Origin: an uncultured Saprospiraceae bacterium
Lineage (GTDB): Bacteria; Bacteroidota; Bacteroidia; Chitinophagales; Saprospiraceae
Reading direction: 5' to 3'
NCBI GenBank assembly: GCA_938045585.1
Contig: CALIAU010000010.1
Span: 62,001 to 126,000, forward strand
Length of the DNA: 64,000 bases
Within the stretch, counting starts at the first letter, position 1; each line of letters begins with the position of its first letter. The translations under genes were made by a program, and so were the position numbers. Of the stretch, positions 25,685 through 34,583 are shown one piece after another. The notes beneath the pieces were generated by a model. The model was not told the DNA's origin. It saw only the letters and a list, made by a program, of their open reading frames with translations, and did no database searches.

Positions 25685-26959
25685 TTAATTAAGATCAAAG
25701 CCAATGTCTGTCCTGTAATACTTTCCTTCAAACTGAGCTGAGCCTGCATTTTTTAAGGATTGTGCAATTGCCGTGTCCAAAGTGTCTCCAAATGCACTCA
25801 TGGCAATTACTCTACCACCATTCGTTTTTAAAATCCCATCTTCTAATTTAGTGCCTGCATGAAAGACAATACCTTCGTCTATCTGCTCTAGGTTTTCGAT
25901 AGCTTTTCCTTTTTCGTATGCTTCTGGATATCCACCTGAGACAAGAAAGACAGTAGTGCAATATCTATCGTCAATGTCAATGTGTATCTCATCTAAAGTT
26001 CCTTCTTTTATTTTTATGCAGAGTTCAGCTAGATCATTTTTTAATCGAGGGATAACAACTTCAGTTTCTGGATCCCCCATCCGTACATTGTATTCGATTA
26101 CATAGGGTTCGTTTCTTACCATAATGAGGCCGATAAATATAAAGCCAGTGTAGACCAGTCCACGATCTTTAATCCCATGCATAGTAGGTTGTACTACACG
26201 TTCGATAACCTTGCTCCGCATTGTTTCATCTACGAAGCTTACAGGAGAAACCGAACCCATACCGCCCGTATTTAAGCCTGTGTCTTTTTCGCCAATGCGC
26301 TTGTAATCTTTTGCAATGGGGAGAATTTTATAAGAGTTTCCATCCGTAAGTACAAAGATTGAAAATTCTATCCCATCAAGAAATTCTTCGATAACTACCT
26401 TATTGGATGCTTCACCAAATTTTCCTCCAAGCATTTCTTGTAAACTCTGTTTTGCTTCTTCACGATCCTGAATTATAAGCACACCCTTGCCAGCTGCAAG
26501 ACCATCGGCTTTTAATACATAGGGACTTGGATTTTTATCTATGTAGTCCAGACCTTCTTGTAAATTTTCATTCGTAATATTAATTGACGCCGCCGTCGGA
26601 ATATTATATTCTTCTAGGAAGGCATTTGTAAATGACTTGGACGCTTCTAATTCTGCTGCAGCTTTACTTGGTCCAATGACTGTAATATGTTGCAGAGATG
26701 GGTTTGATTTAAAATAATCATAGATTCCTAAGACGAGGGGTAGTTCAGGTCCCACGAGTATAATGTCTATATTATGATCCAAGCATGCCTTAGAAATACC
26801 TTCAAAGTCAGAAACGCTGAGGTCTAAATTAGTACCATGCTGCTGGGTGCCACCGTTTCCAGGCGCTATATAAAGATTGTTGCAATGGGAGCTTTGTGCC
26901 AGTTTCCATGCAAAGGCATGTTCACGTCCACCACTTCCAAGAACTAAGAAATTTTGCAT
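25685..26959 (-). CDS. purD: Phosphoribosylamine-glycine ligase
   Basis: Joins glycine to 5-phosphoribosylamine with ATP, the second step of purine synthesis. An ATP-grasp enzyme: NFLVLGSGGREHAFAWKLAQS at the N-terminus, IVGPELPLVLG, the ATP-grasp core YVLKADGLAAGKGVLI, LNTGGMGSVSPV, and EYNVRMGDPETEV at the metal site. ATG 26959 is chosen over 26980 because it gives the canonical N-terminus and because a TACCTTTG promoter box (26978-26985) overlaps the earlier ATG. 424 aa is normal. Two bases separate it from murF-alr. Confidence 0.95.
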   Translation of the reverse strand: MQNFLVLGSGGREHAFAWKLAQSSHCNNLYIAPGNGGTQQHGTNLDLSVSDFEGISKACLDHNIDIILVGPELPLVLGIYDYFKSNPSLQHITVIGPSKAAAELEASKSFTNAFLEEYNIPTAASINITNENLQEGLDYIDKNPSPYVLKADGLAAGKGVLIIQDREEAKQSLQEMLGGKFGEASNKVVIEEFLDGIEFSIFVLTDGNSYKILPIAKDYKRIGEKDTGLNTGGMGSVSPVSFVDETMRSKVIERVVQPTMHGIKDRGLVYTGFIFIGLIMVRNEPYVIEYNVRMGDPETEVVIPRLKNDLAELCIKIKEGTLDEIHIDIDDRYCTTVFLVSGGYPEAYEKGKAIENLEQIDEGIVFHAGTKLEDGILKTNGGRVIAMSAFGDTLDTAIAQSLKNAGSAQFEGKYYRTDIGFDLN

Positions 26960-26977
26960 TGAAAATATGAGTTTGGA

Positions 26978-26985
26978 CAAAGGTA
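26978..26985 (-). promoter_or_regulatory. Candidate -7 element for purD
   Basis: TACCTTTG on the minus strand matches TAnnTTTG, with expected initiation near 26972 and a 13-base leader to ATG 26959. The -33 element is unclear. Confidence 0.45.
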
Positions 26986-27010
26986 AAAAATAATAGATGC
27001 TAGAAGCTTT

Positions 27011-27074
27011 GTTTGTTGGTGCAAGCTACACAGAAAGAAGAAATATGGATTTGTAAGTCAAGCCACAAATTGCG
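27011..27074 (+). repeat. TTTGTAGGT palindromic repeats, cluster A (two degenerate copies)
   Basis: Two worn copies: one around 27011-27033 (TTTGTTGGTGCAAGCTACA) and one at 27044-27074 (ATGGATTTGTAAGTC followed by AAGCCACAAATTGCGA). They have the same orientation and flank words (ATATGG before, GCGA after) as the better copies at 27.8-28.1 and 34.6-35.8 kb. They lie just downstream of the outer-membrane-protein gene at 27117-27626. Confidence 0.6.
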
Positions 27075-27116
27075 AAGAAGCGAGAATAAAACTGCTTCTC
27101 ATATGTAATTATACTA

Positions 27117-27626
27117 TTAAAAACTAATGCCTAGAGCAATACCAAGGCCAACTATTTCAATATGTAGACGACCATATAAATGTTGAGTAACTAAAAAATG
27201 ATAGCCAAGTTCGAAGCTGGGTACATAATGCACTCCACTAATATTATAGGAGGAAAAATTATCTCGAACGATTATTCCTGATAGATCAAAGCTGTGCTTT
27301 TTTTTATGGAAAATCATGCGCGCTCCCACTGTTGGGCCTTTGGTGGTGCTGCCGCGTGGATATATATTATTGGAGCCATAACCCACCCTCAGATTCAAAC
27401 TAATATTTTTAGAGAATAGACTATCTAAAATTTTCCGTTCAAAATTTACTGTTAAATGAGATAGGAGTACATTCGATCTAGTTGAGATAAAGACTCCTGT
27501 TGCTGCTTCATAGTAAATTAGGTTTTTATGGACTGGTTTTAATTCTTCTTGCGCATATGACATATTGCTTAGTAGATTCAATGTAGTAGCAAGGAATATG
27601 TATTTACACATTGAGTGATATTTCAT
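27117..27626 (-). CDS. Small outer-membrane beta-barrel-like protein, 169 aa (paralogue of 34850-35326)
   Basis: A signal peptide (CKYIFLATTLNLLSNMSYAQ) is followed by alternating beta-strands (IYYEAATGVFI, LTVNFERKIL, SLNLRVGYG, YVPSFELGYHFL, YGRLHIEIVGLGIALGISF) ending in Phe, the pattern of a small outer-membrane barrel. The gene at 34850-35326 has the same strand plan (IYLDATTGII..., YFNVGYRY, FRIHFGLADLGIGLG), so the two are paralogues. Both are flanked on both sides by TTTGTAGGT repeat clusters and lie on the same strand. Function unknown. A second in-frame ATG at codon 6 could also be the start. Confidence 0.7.
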   Translation of the reverse strand: MKYHSMCKYIFLATTLNLLSNMSYAQEELKPVHKNLIYYEAATGVFISTRSNVLLSHLTVNFERKILDSLFSKNISLNLRVGYGSNNIYPRGSTTKGPTVGARMIFHKKKHSFDLSGIIVRDNFSSYNISGVHYVPSFELGYHFLVTQHLYGRLHIEIVGLGIALGISF

Positions 27627-27751
27627 ATGTTTTGATTTTGTGATGTGCTTGAAACGCTAAAGTGCAAGATCTTATGTTTGACCTTAAGTAATATATTCTG
27701 TTTGTTATTTAATAGGACACTTTATTTTGTTCTCATATTTCCCTTGTTGAA

Positions 27752-28133
27752 TTTGAAGGTGCAAGCTACAAACAGGGTCAAGGGAAAATATAGATTTGTA
27801 GGTCAAGCTACAAATATCGAGTTTAGGATTGTATGTGTTGAGGGGAGGAAAGCTTACATGGTAGGAATGAGAAGGAAATGGATTTGTAGGTCAAGGTAGA
27901 AATAGCTTTAGTGAGAAATATGGATTTGTAGGTCAAGCTACAAATAGCAGGTTGGAAGTTACAAAGAGAGAAAAAATATGGAGTGATTGTATTAAGGATT
28001 TAGCTAAAGCTACATACGACGTCAGGATATGGATTTGTAGGTACAACCTACAAATAACGATTAGCGGGTCGTTGGGTGGAAGTTGCAAAGAGTGAAGAAA
28101 TATGGATTTGTAGGTACAAGCTACAAATAACGA
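27752..28133 (+). repeat. TTTGTAGGT palindromic repeats, cluster B (about six copies)
   Basis: The 548-base gap upstream of the 27117-27626 gene holds copies at about 27752-27775 (worn), 27788-27820, 27879-27906, 27918-27949, 28027-28060 and 28100-28133. The consensus is ATATGGATTTGTAGGT, centre CA or ACA, then AGCTACAAAT or ACCTACAAAT and AACGA. The copy at 28027 has perfect arms. In this cluster the base outside the arms is A on the left and T on the right. Intervals vary (about 40-110 bases) and spacers are low-complexity AG-rich, not unique sequences. I see no gene in the gap; an ORF at 27645-27899 runs through repeats. Confidence 0.85.
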
Positions 28134-28174
28134 AAAAAAACGAGTGAGAAATTGTGAAAGAGAGACGTAAGTAT

Positions 28175-29284
28175 TTAGTCTAGTTTTGAAGAGTATAGTT
28201 TTTTGCCTTTGCTGGATGTGTCGTACCAGCGTTGGAGCACTGAGAAAGCAGGTTTGTTCCTAACCGTAAAATCTGTATTTTCTGGGGCTAATTCAGTATG
28301 TAACCAATTCCAAGCAAATCCGCCTGCTACCCAGTCTTCGTTCCAGAAGGTTTTATAGAAGGCTTCATAGAGATTTGTTTGTGCTGCATTGTTGGGTGTA
28401 GCGGTTCCATCGTCATGCTCCCAGGGTCTTAGTCCCGAATAAGAAACATTCCGATAGCCATACTCCGTAAGGACTATTTTTTTTCCATTCTCTTGATGTA
28501 GCTTTTGGAGCTTTCTTTTTATTGGTTGCCAGTTATCAAAGGCTTTCTCAACAGTAGGTGTTTCTTCATCACTGATAGGGAAGTAGGCATCTATTCCAAT
28601 AAAATCTACTTGAGACCAGAAGGATACGCTTTCGAATTCATCCCAATTGGCACTATAGATGATGGGGCCCTGATACTGACTTCTTACTTTGCTGATGAGT
28701 TGATTCCAGAATTCTGGTCTATGTTTTACAAATTCACGTAGCTCTGTACCTATGCAAAACATGTCTACTTCCATTGCTACTGCTAGGTCTACTAATTGCA
28801 TGATATAATCCTCATAATTCTGCTCCCATATCTGCCAGTCTTTTTCTTTTTTAAGCTTCAAGTCACCTCGCCAAACCGCGCCTCCTGTCTTATCTCCATC
28901 TGAAAAAAATAGTCGGCTTAGGCCTGATCGTTTATTTGTAATGGTATCCAATTTAATATGTGGTTTCAAAAACACTTTAAAGCCCGCTTCTTTGGCCAAT
29001 TCAATGGCTTGCATTTGTGCAGCGATTGTATTTCCCCAATGTTTATTTTCCTCGTCGGGTTTTAAGCTTAATGTTGTTCTATCTAATATCGCTTCAGGGA
29101 TGAGAGCTACCCAATTTGAATGTGTTTCTTGCATACTTTCAAACATACGTACGTCTAAAGATTGATCATGAGGACCCAAAAAGCTCATTCCTAATATTGG
29201 CATATCACTACTAGCGTCTTGAGCAAATGTATTTGATATACATGCTGCGGCTATTAGAATGATAATTATGATATGCTTTTTCAT
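28175..29284 (-). CDS. Secreted glycoside hydrolase, GH113-like
   Basis: Signal peptide (KKHIIIIILIAAACISNTFA) and a TIM-barrel body. It begins MPILGMSFLGPHDQSL, with VALIPEAILD, KVFLKPHI, MFCIGTELREF (likely acid/base Glu, about residue 180), VDFIGIDAYFP, and KIVLTEYGYRNV (likely nucleophile Glu, about residue 273), ending GGFAWNWLHTE. This resembles family 113 beta-mannanases and the related GTA-type TIM barrel family; substrate unproven. No T9SS domain, so likely periplasmic or secreted otherwise. It is the last of four closely spaced minus-strand genes under a sigma-54 promoter candidate. Confidence 0.72.
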   Translation of the reverse strand: MKKHIIIIILIAAACISNTFAQDASSDMPILGMSFLGPHDQSLDVRMFESMQETHSNWVALIPEAILDRTTLSLKPDEENKHWGNTIAAQMQAIELAKEAGFKVFLKPHIKLDTITNKRSGLSRLFFSDGDKTGGAVWRGDLKLKKEKDWQIWEQNYEDYIMQLVDLAVAMEVDMFCIGTELREFVKHRPEFWNQLISKVRSQYQGPIIYSANWDEFESVSFWSQVDFIGIDAYFPISDEETPTVEKAFDNWQPIKRKLQKLHQENGKKIVLTEYGYRNVSYSGLRPWEHDDGTATPNNAAQTNLYEAFYKTFWNEDWVAGGFAWNWLHTELAPENTDFTVRNKPAFSVLQRWYDTSSKGKKLYSSKLD

Positions 29285-29303
29285 TGTTCTAAATTATGAT
29301 CGT

Positions 29304-30581
29304 TTAAAAGTACTGGCCTAGGCCTACTACTATACCTCTTTGTTCTTTATTGAAAATGTCAATTCCATAATCGATACGTAAAACAGCATCGTACACTCTT
29401 TTATATATGATTCTAACTCCACCACCTACAAATTCTCTGAACTGATCAGGGTTTAAAATGTCACGTAATTGTCCTCCAGGATTTCTCCAAGTACCCAGGT
29501 CTGTGAAAGCGACAGCTTGAACAGCCCATTTTTTTCTGTCAAGAAGTGTGCGTCTATATTCTACATTAATTACAGCTTGGGCCGTACCTCTATCGATTCT
29601 ATTACCTACTCCTCGGAGATTTACATGATTGTCTGCTACAAAGGGTGCAAAGGGAGAATCAATATTAGATGAAATAGCTAATTTTAATCTTAGAGCGAGG
29701 TTATTTTTATTTCCTGCTTTAATATATTTTTTACCCTGAAATTGAAGACTATGAAACCAGGTGTTATCAATTGTATTATAAACATTCTGTACTGTTGTGT
29801 ACCAGCTATGTCCTGTAAGGTAAAAGGTATTATAGTTTAATTTATTTACCTGATATTCTAGTTTGGTCAAAAGTTTTGGTTGTGTAAATGACACAGGACC
29901 AGGCGTTGATTCTAGCGATTGATTTTCACTTTTACTATATTTTTCTATAAAGTATGTTCCACCAAATTCTAAGCCATGCTGTAGCCCAAATTGGCGTATG
30001 CCAGTGAGTGCGACACTATTGTTATCATAGTCATATAGCACCGTTCCTTCTGGAAAATATAAAGGTTCTCTTGATGACCACTTAGTAACACTAGCTGTGT
30101 AGCCCCATTGTGTGTTTCTGATATTAGGATTTCTATAGTAGATCTGGCCTGAATGTCTATTATCATTATACTGGTAATAGCTGCTTAGTGTCTGTCCCTT
30201 GCCTTGCCAGTTGATATCTACAAATCCAACTTGAAGCCAAACATTATTTGTTAGGTTGCCAAATTTTGCAATAGGTAGTAGTGTCTTTACTTCTTCTACA
30301 TGATAGACTAATTCTAAGCCATTGGAAATTGTATCTATTGTAATTGTTGCATTCCCTATACCAGAAATATTCTTAAGATTTTGAATGTCTTCTGCGATAG
30401 TGGATTCGTCTACATCTTGTCCGATTTTCGATTGTATGTTTTCGTGTACAAAGGCTAACTGTGTTTTTTCAAGTCCTTCAAATTTTACTGACTGTATGGA
30501 GTATGTTTGAGAAGATTGAGCTGATAGGTCAAGATTCCAATTCAAAACACCAATAATAATCAATACTCTTAAGATTTTCAT
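29304..30581 (-). CDS. Omp85/BamA-like outer-membrane protein with one POTRA domain
   Basis: Signal peptide (KILRVLIIIGVLNWNLDLSAQ), then one POTRA-type domain (YSIQSVKFEGLEKTQLAFVHENIQ...GIGNATITIDTISNGLELVYHVEE, residues ~27-110). A ~310-residue 16-strand-like barrel follows, with RNPNIRNTQWGY and the C-terminal segment VGGGVRIIYKRVYDAVLRIDYG...VVGLGQYF typical of bacterial surface antigen domains. A single POTRA makes it shorter than BamA, closer to small Omp85 proteins (425 aa). The terminal Phe fits BAM-dependent insertion. It is the third gene of the putative sigma-54-controlled set; 39 and 19 bases separate it from its neighbours. Confidence 0.82.
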   Translation of the reverse strand: MKILRVLIIIGVLNWNLDLSAQSSQTYSIQSVKFEGLEKTQLAFVHENIQSKIGQDVDESTIAEDIQNLKNISGIGNATITIDTISNGLELVYHVEEVKTLLPIAKFGNLTNNVWLQVGFVDINWQGKGQTLSSYYQYNDNRHSGQIYYRNPNIRNTQWGYTASVTKWSSREPLYFPEGTVLYDYDNNSVALTGIRQFGLQHGLEFGGTYFIEKYSKSENQSLESTPGPVSFTQPKLLTKLEYQVNKLNYNTFYLTGHSWYTTVQNVYNTIDNTWFHSLQFQGKKYIKAGNKNNLALRLKLAISSNIDSPFAPFVADNHVNLRGVGNRIDRGTAQAVINVEYRRTLLDRKKWAVQAVAFTDLGTWRNPGGQLRDILNPDQFREFVGGGVRIIYKRVYDAVLRIDYGIDIFNKEQRGIVVGLGQYF

Positions 30582-30620
30582 TTTGTTAGCTTATGTAAAG
30601 TTGTTCTTTAGGTTAGTTGA

Positions 30621-32156
30621 TTATCTATTATATCTAAACCCTAAGTTATATGTAGCTGCTTGACCTCCTGTTTGGTTAAGAAACTTATTGCTGAAATCAG
30701 TATACAGTAATTCTACTTCCACATTACGCGTAAACTGATACTTGGCACCTATACCTGCCTGTGTAAAATAGTCAAACTCTGCTTGCCATAAGGGTGAAAA
30801 CGCTCCAAGACCATATAATGTTATCTTGCTGGTAGGATTATAGCTAAAAATTAATGTAGCTGGGGTTGAAAATCTATTTGAATCATCCCTTCCAATATCC
30901 TCTATCAAGATATCAAATTCTGTAAATAATGAAAAGCTATTTCCTATGCTAAAGTCATTAAAAAACTGAGTCCACCAAGTTGCACCAGACCAGTCAATGA
31001 AGGGAGCTGATTCATTTCCTTGCAAATCATCGCCTACAGGTACTACAAAAGAACTCTGGATCGAAAAGTTAGGCCAGTTCACATTAGGTGCATATCTGAC
31101 CTGAGGACCTATGGCAGTAATTCCTTGTCTCTGACTGATTCCTTCTCCAGCAGAGCTACCAAATACATCAAGTACATTGGACGGAAGCAGATCATTTCTT
31201 ACTCTTCGATATCTTGAACTTATACCTACGTTCACTCTGTCGGTCAAACCATATAGAAAACTAAGTGAGGTCGTGAAGAAAGTAGATCGATTTGTAAGGT
31301 TATCCTGACTTCCAGTTCTTTGTGTATAAAGATTATTAAAGATCTTAGCCTCAATTGTACCTTTTTTTATTGTAGATGAGACTATGTATCTGCTTGAATT
31401 ATTACCAGCAGCAGTCGTGCTTCCATTGCTGGAAACACGCTGAGCTGTGTCATTTATACTCCAATCATAGTTGTAGTACTTTACCTTTGCTGAACTAGGA
31501 ACAGGGTTCGTTCTATACTTGTTGATAAATTTTAATATAGAATCAGTACTGCCACCAAAATCATTTGTATACCATTTGAATATCTGAGAAAGAGAAACAT
31601 TTGATCCATTTGCTTTGATGAATATAGGATCATTAATTGCTAATCTTGTTTGCATCTCAAGTTGCTCCTCTAATTTTTCTGGAGTATACGCAAAGTTTGT
31701 AATTGGTGGACAACCCATGGCACCACATACAAGTACAAAGTGAAAACGTGCATCTCCGTATGGCTTAAGTAGATAGTCTTTCTCTAGTTTGTTAAGAGTC
31801 ATTTTTTTACCACCTATCATACTTTTCTTACCATCAAAGAAACCGGATACATCTGTAACTGATTGTAATGGGTAGGCTTGAGCAGCATTATTTATAACCA
31901 ATAGATTATATGCATTAATGTAAAATGCTTGTTTTGTAGCATCGGAAGCATTGCTGAGCTCCGCTTCAGCAATAGTTTTGATTAAGCTTTTAAGTGCAGC
32001 GTCATTTTTTACTGCTCCGTAGTCGACAAGCCCATTCTTTACATTGCTTTTTAAAAAGCTGTGCGTGTCGTTAAAAAATTGATCCCCAATTTGGCCTGCA
32101 GTAAGTTGTGCAGTTATAAAGCTCATTGTGAATATAAAACTGAATAAAGTTTTCAT
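30621..32156 (-). CDS. DUF547 domain fused to an outer-membrane beta-barrel
   Basis: Signal peptide KTLFSFIFTMSFITAQLTAG, then a DUF547 domain (residues ~25-240) recognisable by QAFYINAYNLLVINNAAQAYP, GKKMTLNKLEKDYLL, DARFHFVLVCGAMGCPPI and IFKWYTNDFGG. A Ser/Asn linker (~250-270) leads to a C-terminal beta-rich part (~265-511) with strands such as VNVGISSRYRRVRN, IGPQVRYAPN, FTEFDILIEDI and YNLGFRYNR. Fusing a DUF547 domain to a barrel-like domain is unusual. DUF547 function is unknown. ATG 32156 is chosen because it opens the signal peptide; the ATG at 32231 would add 25 residues with no role. Second gene of the putative sigma-54 operon. Confidence 0.75.
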   Translation of the reverse strand: MKTLFSFIFTMSFITAQLTAGQIGDQFFNDTHSFLKSNVKNGLVDYGAVKNDAALKSLIKTIAEAELSNASDATKQAFYINAYNLLVINNAAQAYPLQSVTDVSGFFDGKKSMIGGKKMTLNKLEKDYLLKPYGDARFHFVLVCGAMGCPPITNFAYTPEKLEEQLEMQTRLAINDPIFIKANGSNVSLSQIFKWYTNDFGGSTDSILKFINKYRTNPVPSSAKVKYYNYDWSINDTAQRVSSNGSTTAAGNNSSRYIVSSTIKKGTIEAKIFNNLYTQRTGSQDNLTNRSTFFTTSLSFLYGLTDRVNVGISSRYRRVRNDLLPSNVLDVFGSSAGEGISQRQGITAIGPQVRYAPNVNWPNFSIQSSFVVPVGDDLQGNESAPFIDWSGATWWTQFFNDFSIGNSFSLFTEFDILIEDIGRDDSNRFSTPATLIFSYNPTSKITLYGLGAFSPLWQAEFDYFTQAGIGAKYQFTRNVEVELLYTDFSNKFLNQTGGQAATYNLGFRYNR

Positions 32157-32231
32157 GATTTTAAAATTTGTTAGTGATGAATGAATTAATAAATATGTAT
32201 TTGTCAAGTTGCGTAGAGCAAGTGTTTGCAA

Positions 32232-32594
32232 TTAAATTGATGTATCTGTTTTGGCGGATGGGCCTAAATGCAGATGATTCTCTTCTATTGTTTTTTCTAG
32301 TTGGTGTTGACCGATTATGCCAGTAAAAATTGCTTGTATTTTCCCAGCTTTTATATATAGCAATACTGGATTTTTATTGATTTGCAATTCTTGCATTATT
32401 TCAGCAGAAAGTTTCGGGCCCATTTTTTTGTATTGGATACTAGACTTTCTTTTATTCATAACCTTCGAAACAATCTTATCGATCAGGTAATTATGTCCGT
32501 CTCTTACACTCAATCTAATTAGGTAAGTAGAGTCTTCAAATGTGAGTCCTTCTAGAAGCTCATTTAGTTTGGAATTAGTTTTTGAATTATTCAT
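32232..32594 (-). CDS. Thioredoxin-fold-like protein lacking CXXC
   Basis: 120 aa from ATG 32594. The C-terminal half (INKNPVLLYIKAGKIQAIFTGIIGQHQLEKTI) matches the thioredoxin segment after the active site: cis-Pro strand, beta hairpin, last helix. No cysteine pair exists anywhere, so it is not a redox thioredoxin; a binding or scaffold role is possible. An upstream ATG (32624) exists, but the sigma-54 promoter candidate (32630-32645) would start transcription near 32619, so ATG 32594 is preferred. No signal peptide, so cytoplasmic. First gene of the set that continues with the DUF547-barrel protein. Confidence 0.6.
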   Translation of the reverse strand: MNNSKTNSKLNELLEGLTFEDSTYLIRLSVRDGHNYLIDKIVSKVMNKRKSSIQYKKMGPKLSAEIMQELQINKNPVLLYIKAGKIQAIFTGIIGQHQLEKTIEENHLHLGPSAKTDTSI

Positions 32595-32629
32595 GTCTCT
32601 AAGTTTTGTGTTAAGAACACTCATACTAA

Positions 32630-32645
32630 TTCAATGGCCGTGCCA
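32630..32645 (-). promoter_or_regulatory. Sigma-54 (-24/-12) promoter candidate
   Basis: On the minus strand TGGCACG-N4-TTGAA occupies 32645 to 32630. The sigma-54 consensus is TGGCACG-N4-TTGCW; only the C at -12 differs, and the GG and G landmarks have correct spacing. Initiation would fall near 32619, a 25-base leader before ATG 32594. The gene on the other side (32826) encodes a sigma-54 activator. Confidence 0.7.
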
Positions 32646-32727
32646 AACAGAAATTATTTTATGAAAAAGCTCATAATTAATTGATTATCAGGTGTATGAA
32701 AATTTTGAAAAAAAAATGTAATTTGAT

Positions 32728-32766
32728 TTTTACGAAAATATTTTACGATATATAGTAATTTTACGA
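32728..32766. promoter_or_regulatory. Three TTTTACGA boxes, candidate activator binding sites
   Basis: TTTTACGA occurs at 32728-32735, 32741-32748 and 32759-32766, all in the same orientation. They lie about 85-120 bases upstream of the sigma-54 promoter candidate, the usual place for enhancer sites, and within 100 bases of the start of the activator gene. The region is AT-rich, so chance cannot be excluded. Confidence 0.45.
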
Positions 32767-32825
32767 TTTTTTAACTACCTTATATCTATAATGATTTATA
32801 GAATTCAATAAATTATGAAGACGAT

Positions 32826-34583
32826 ATGATGGAATTCAAGAGAATGTGTCATGAAGCCCTAGAAGATCTTCCTGTGGGTGTCATCTGGTTTGACAAGGAT
32901 GCTAAACTGTTTGAGGTGAATAAGGCAGCATGTAAATACTGGGGGTATTCGCGTGAGGAATTTCTGCAGCTTAGCATATTTGATGTGAATCCGTTTATGA
33001 AACGAGAAAACTGGGCAGATCATTGGGTGGCAAAGCAAAAGGACCCTACCACATTTGAAGGGAAGCATAGGCGTAAAAACGGAGAGATTTTTCCTGTCAG
33101 CATTACTGATATTTTTGTAAAGCATCAAGGGGAAGTATACAGCTGCGCTATTATTACAGACATAACTAAAAATAAAGAAGCTGATCGACTAGCTCGGCTT
33201 GCAGACTTTACAGTACAGAAAGCGGGGGATGCAGTGCTTTGGTTATGCCCCAAAGGTTACATTAAGCGGGTAAACGAGGCTGCAATTGATAGATATGGTT
33301 ATACCAGTTCTGAATTTGAAGGTTTAAATATTCTAAGCATTTCTAAGGATGCTGACGAAACTATGTTTAGTAATATTTGGGAGAATTTAAAGGAAAAAAA
33401 GCAATTGGAATTTGAAGCCAATCATTATAGTAAGCAAGGGAAAAAATTCTCTGTGGAGATAAGTGCGCATCATATTCAGTTTGAATCAATGGAGTATGCT
33501 TGTACCATCGTTAAAGATATCACCGAACGTAAACAAAAAGAAGCAGCACTGAGAGGGGCGCTCATGGAAATTAGAGAGCTTAAACAAAAATTAGAGGCAG
33601 AAAATAATTACCTGCAAGAAGAAATAATTGTTGAAAATAATTTTGGAGAAATAATCAGTAACAGTAAAAAGTTTCAAAAAGTACTTACTCAAATAGAACA
33701 GGTTGCTGATACAGCTTCTACTGTGCTAGTTACTGGTGAGAGTGGTACGGGTAAAGAGCTCATCGCTAGAGCAATTCACCAATTAAGCAGACGGAATGCA
33801 CGTCCCATGATTAAAGTGAACTGTGCAGCCTTACCAGCTAATCTAATAGAAAGTGAATTGTTTGGTCATGAGAAGGGTGCTTTTACCGGAGCGATAGACA
33901 AAAAAATTGGAAAGTTTGAGCTGGCCAATGAGGGGACTTTGTTCTTAGATGAAATTGGAGAAATGCCAATCGAATTGCAACCGAAGATCCTTCGCGCCTT
34001 ACAAGAAGGAGAAATCGAAAGAGTAGGTGGTAGCTCGGTACAGAAAGTAGATGTGCGTATCATAGCGGCAACGAATAGGGATTTACCTAAAGAAGTCAAG
34101 GAAGGAAATTTCCGTGAAGATCTTTTTTATCGATTGAATGTCTTTCCTATCCACAGCATTCCGCTCAGGGAAAGAAAAGAAGATATACCCCTTTTAGTCA
34201 GTTTCTTTTGTGAAAAGCTAGGCAATAGATTAGGGCGGAAGATTACAAATATTCCCCAGAAGGTTATTTCTTCGCTCATGTCTTATGACTTTCCAGGGAA
34301 TGTCAGAGAGCTAGAAAACCTTATTGAACGTGGCATTATCATGTCCAAAGGAGACAAACTAAATATTGGTAGCTGGTTTAACCCAAAGAAGAAGGTTGAG
34401 AAAATGGAAAAGATACTTACGCTTGAAGAGGTGCAACGGAACCATATCATTGAAACGCTGAAGCATACTAACTGGAAGGTAAGTGGTAAGAGTGGAGCAG
34501 CAGAGCTACTGGCTATGCGGCCAACTACCCTTTATTCGAAGATGGAACGGCTGGAAATTAGGAGGAGTAATGATGTAGTGTAG
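32826..34583 (+). CDS. Sigma-54-dependent transcriptional activator with two PAS domains
   Basis: 585 aa. Residues ~10-120 and ~125-240 are PAS sensor domains (each ends with a [11 protein letters not shown]- or [11 protein letters not shown]-type PAC motif), then a coiled coil (~240-275). The AAA+ domain spans ~285-510, with Walker A GESGTGKE (~303), the sigma-54-contacting GAFTGA (~350) and Walker [12 protein letters not shown] Fis-type helix-turn-helix closes it ([24 protein letters not shown]). Signal probably sensed by the cytoplasmic PAS domains; no receiver domain. It is divergent from a gene set with a sigma-54 promoter candidate. Its last eight codons and stop are duplicated at 34778-34801. 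Confidence 0.93.
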   Translation: MMEFKRMCHEALEDLPVGVIWFDKDAKLFEVNKAACKYWGYSREEFLQLSIFDVNPFMKRENWADHWVAKQKDPTTFEGKHRRKNGEIFPVSITDIFVKHQGEVYSCAIITDITKNKEADRLARLADFTVQKAGDAVLWLCPKGYIKRVNEAAIDRYGYTSSEFEGLNILSISKDADETMFSNIWENLKEKKQLEFEANHYSKQGKKFSVEISAHHIQFESMEYACTIVKDITERKQKEAALRGALMEIRELKQKLEAENNYLQEEIIVENNFGEIISNSKKFQKVLTQIEQVADTASTVLVTGESGTGKELIARAIHQLSRRNARPMIKVNCAALPANLIESELFGHEKGAFTGAIDKKIGKFELANEGTLFLDEIGEMPIELQPKILRALQEGEIERVGGSSVQKVDVRIIAATNRDLPKEVKEGNFREDLFYRLNVFPIHSIPLRERKEDIPLLVSFFCEKLGNRLGRKITNIPQKVISSLMSYDFPGNVRELENLIERGIIMSKGDKLNIGSWFNPKKKVEKMEKILTLEEVQRNHIIETLKHTNWKVSGKSGAAELLAMRPTTLYSKMERLEIRRSNDVV

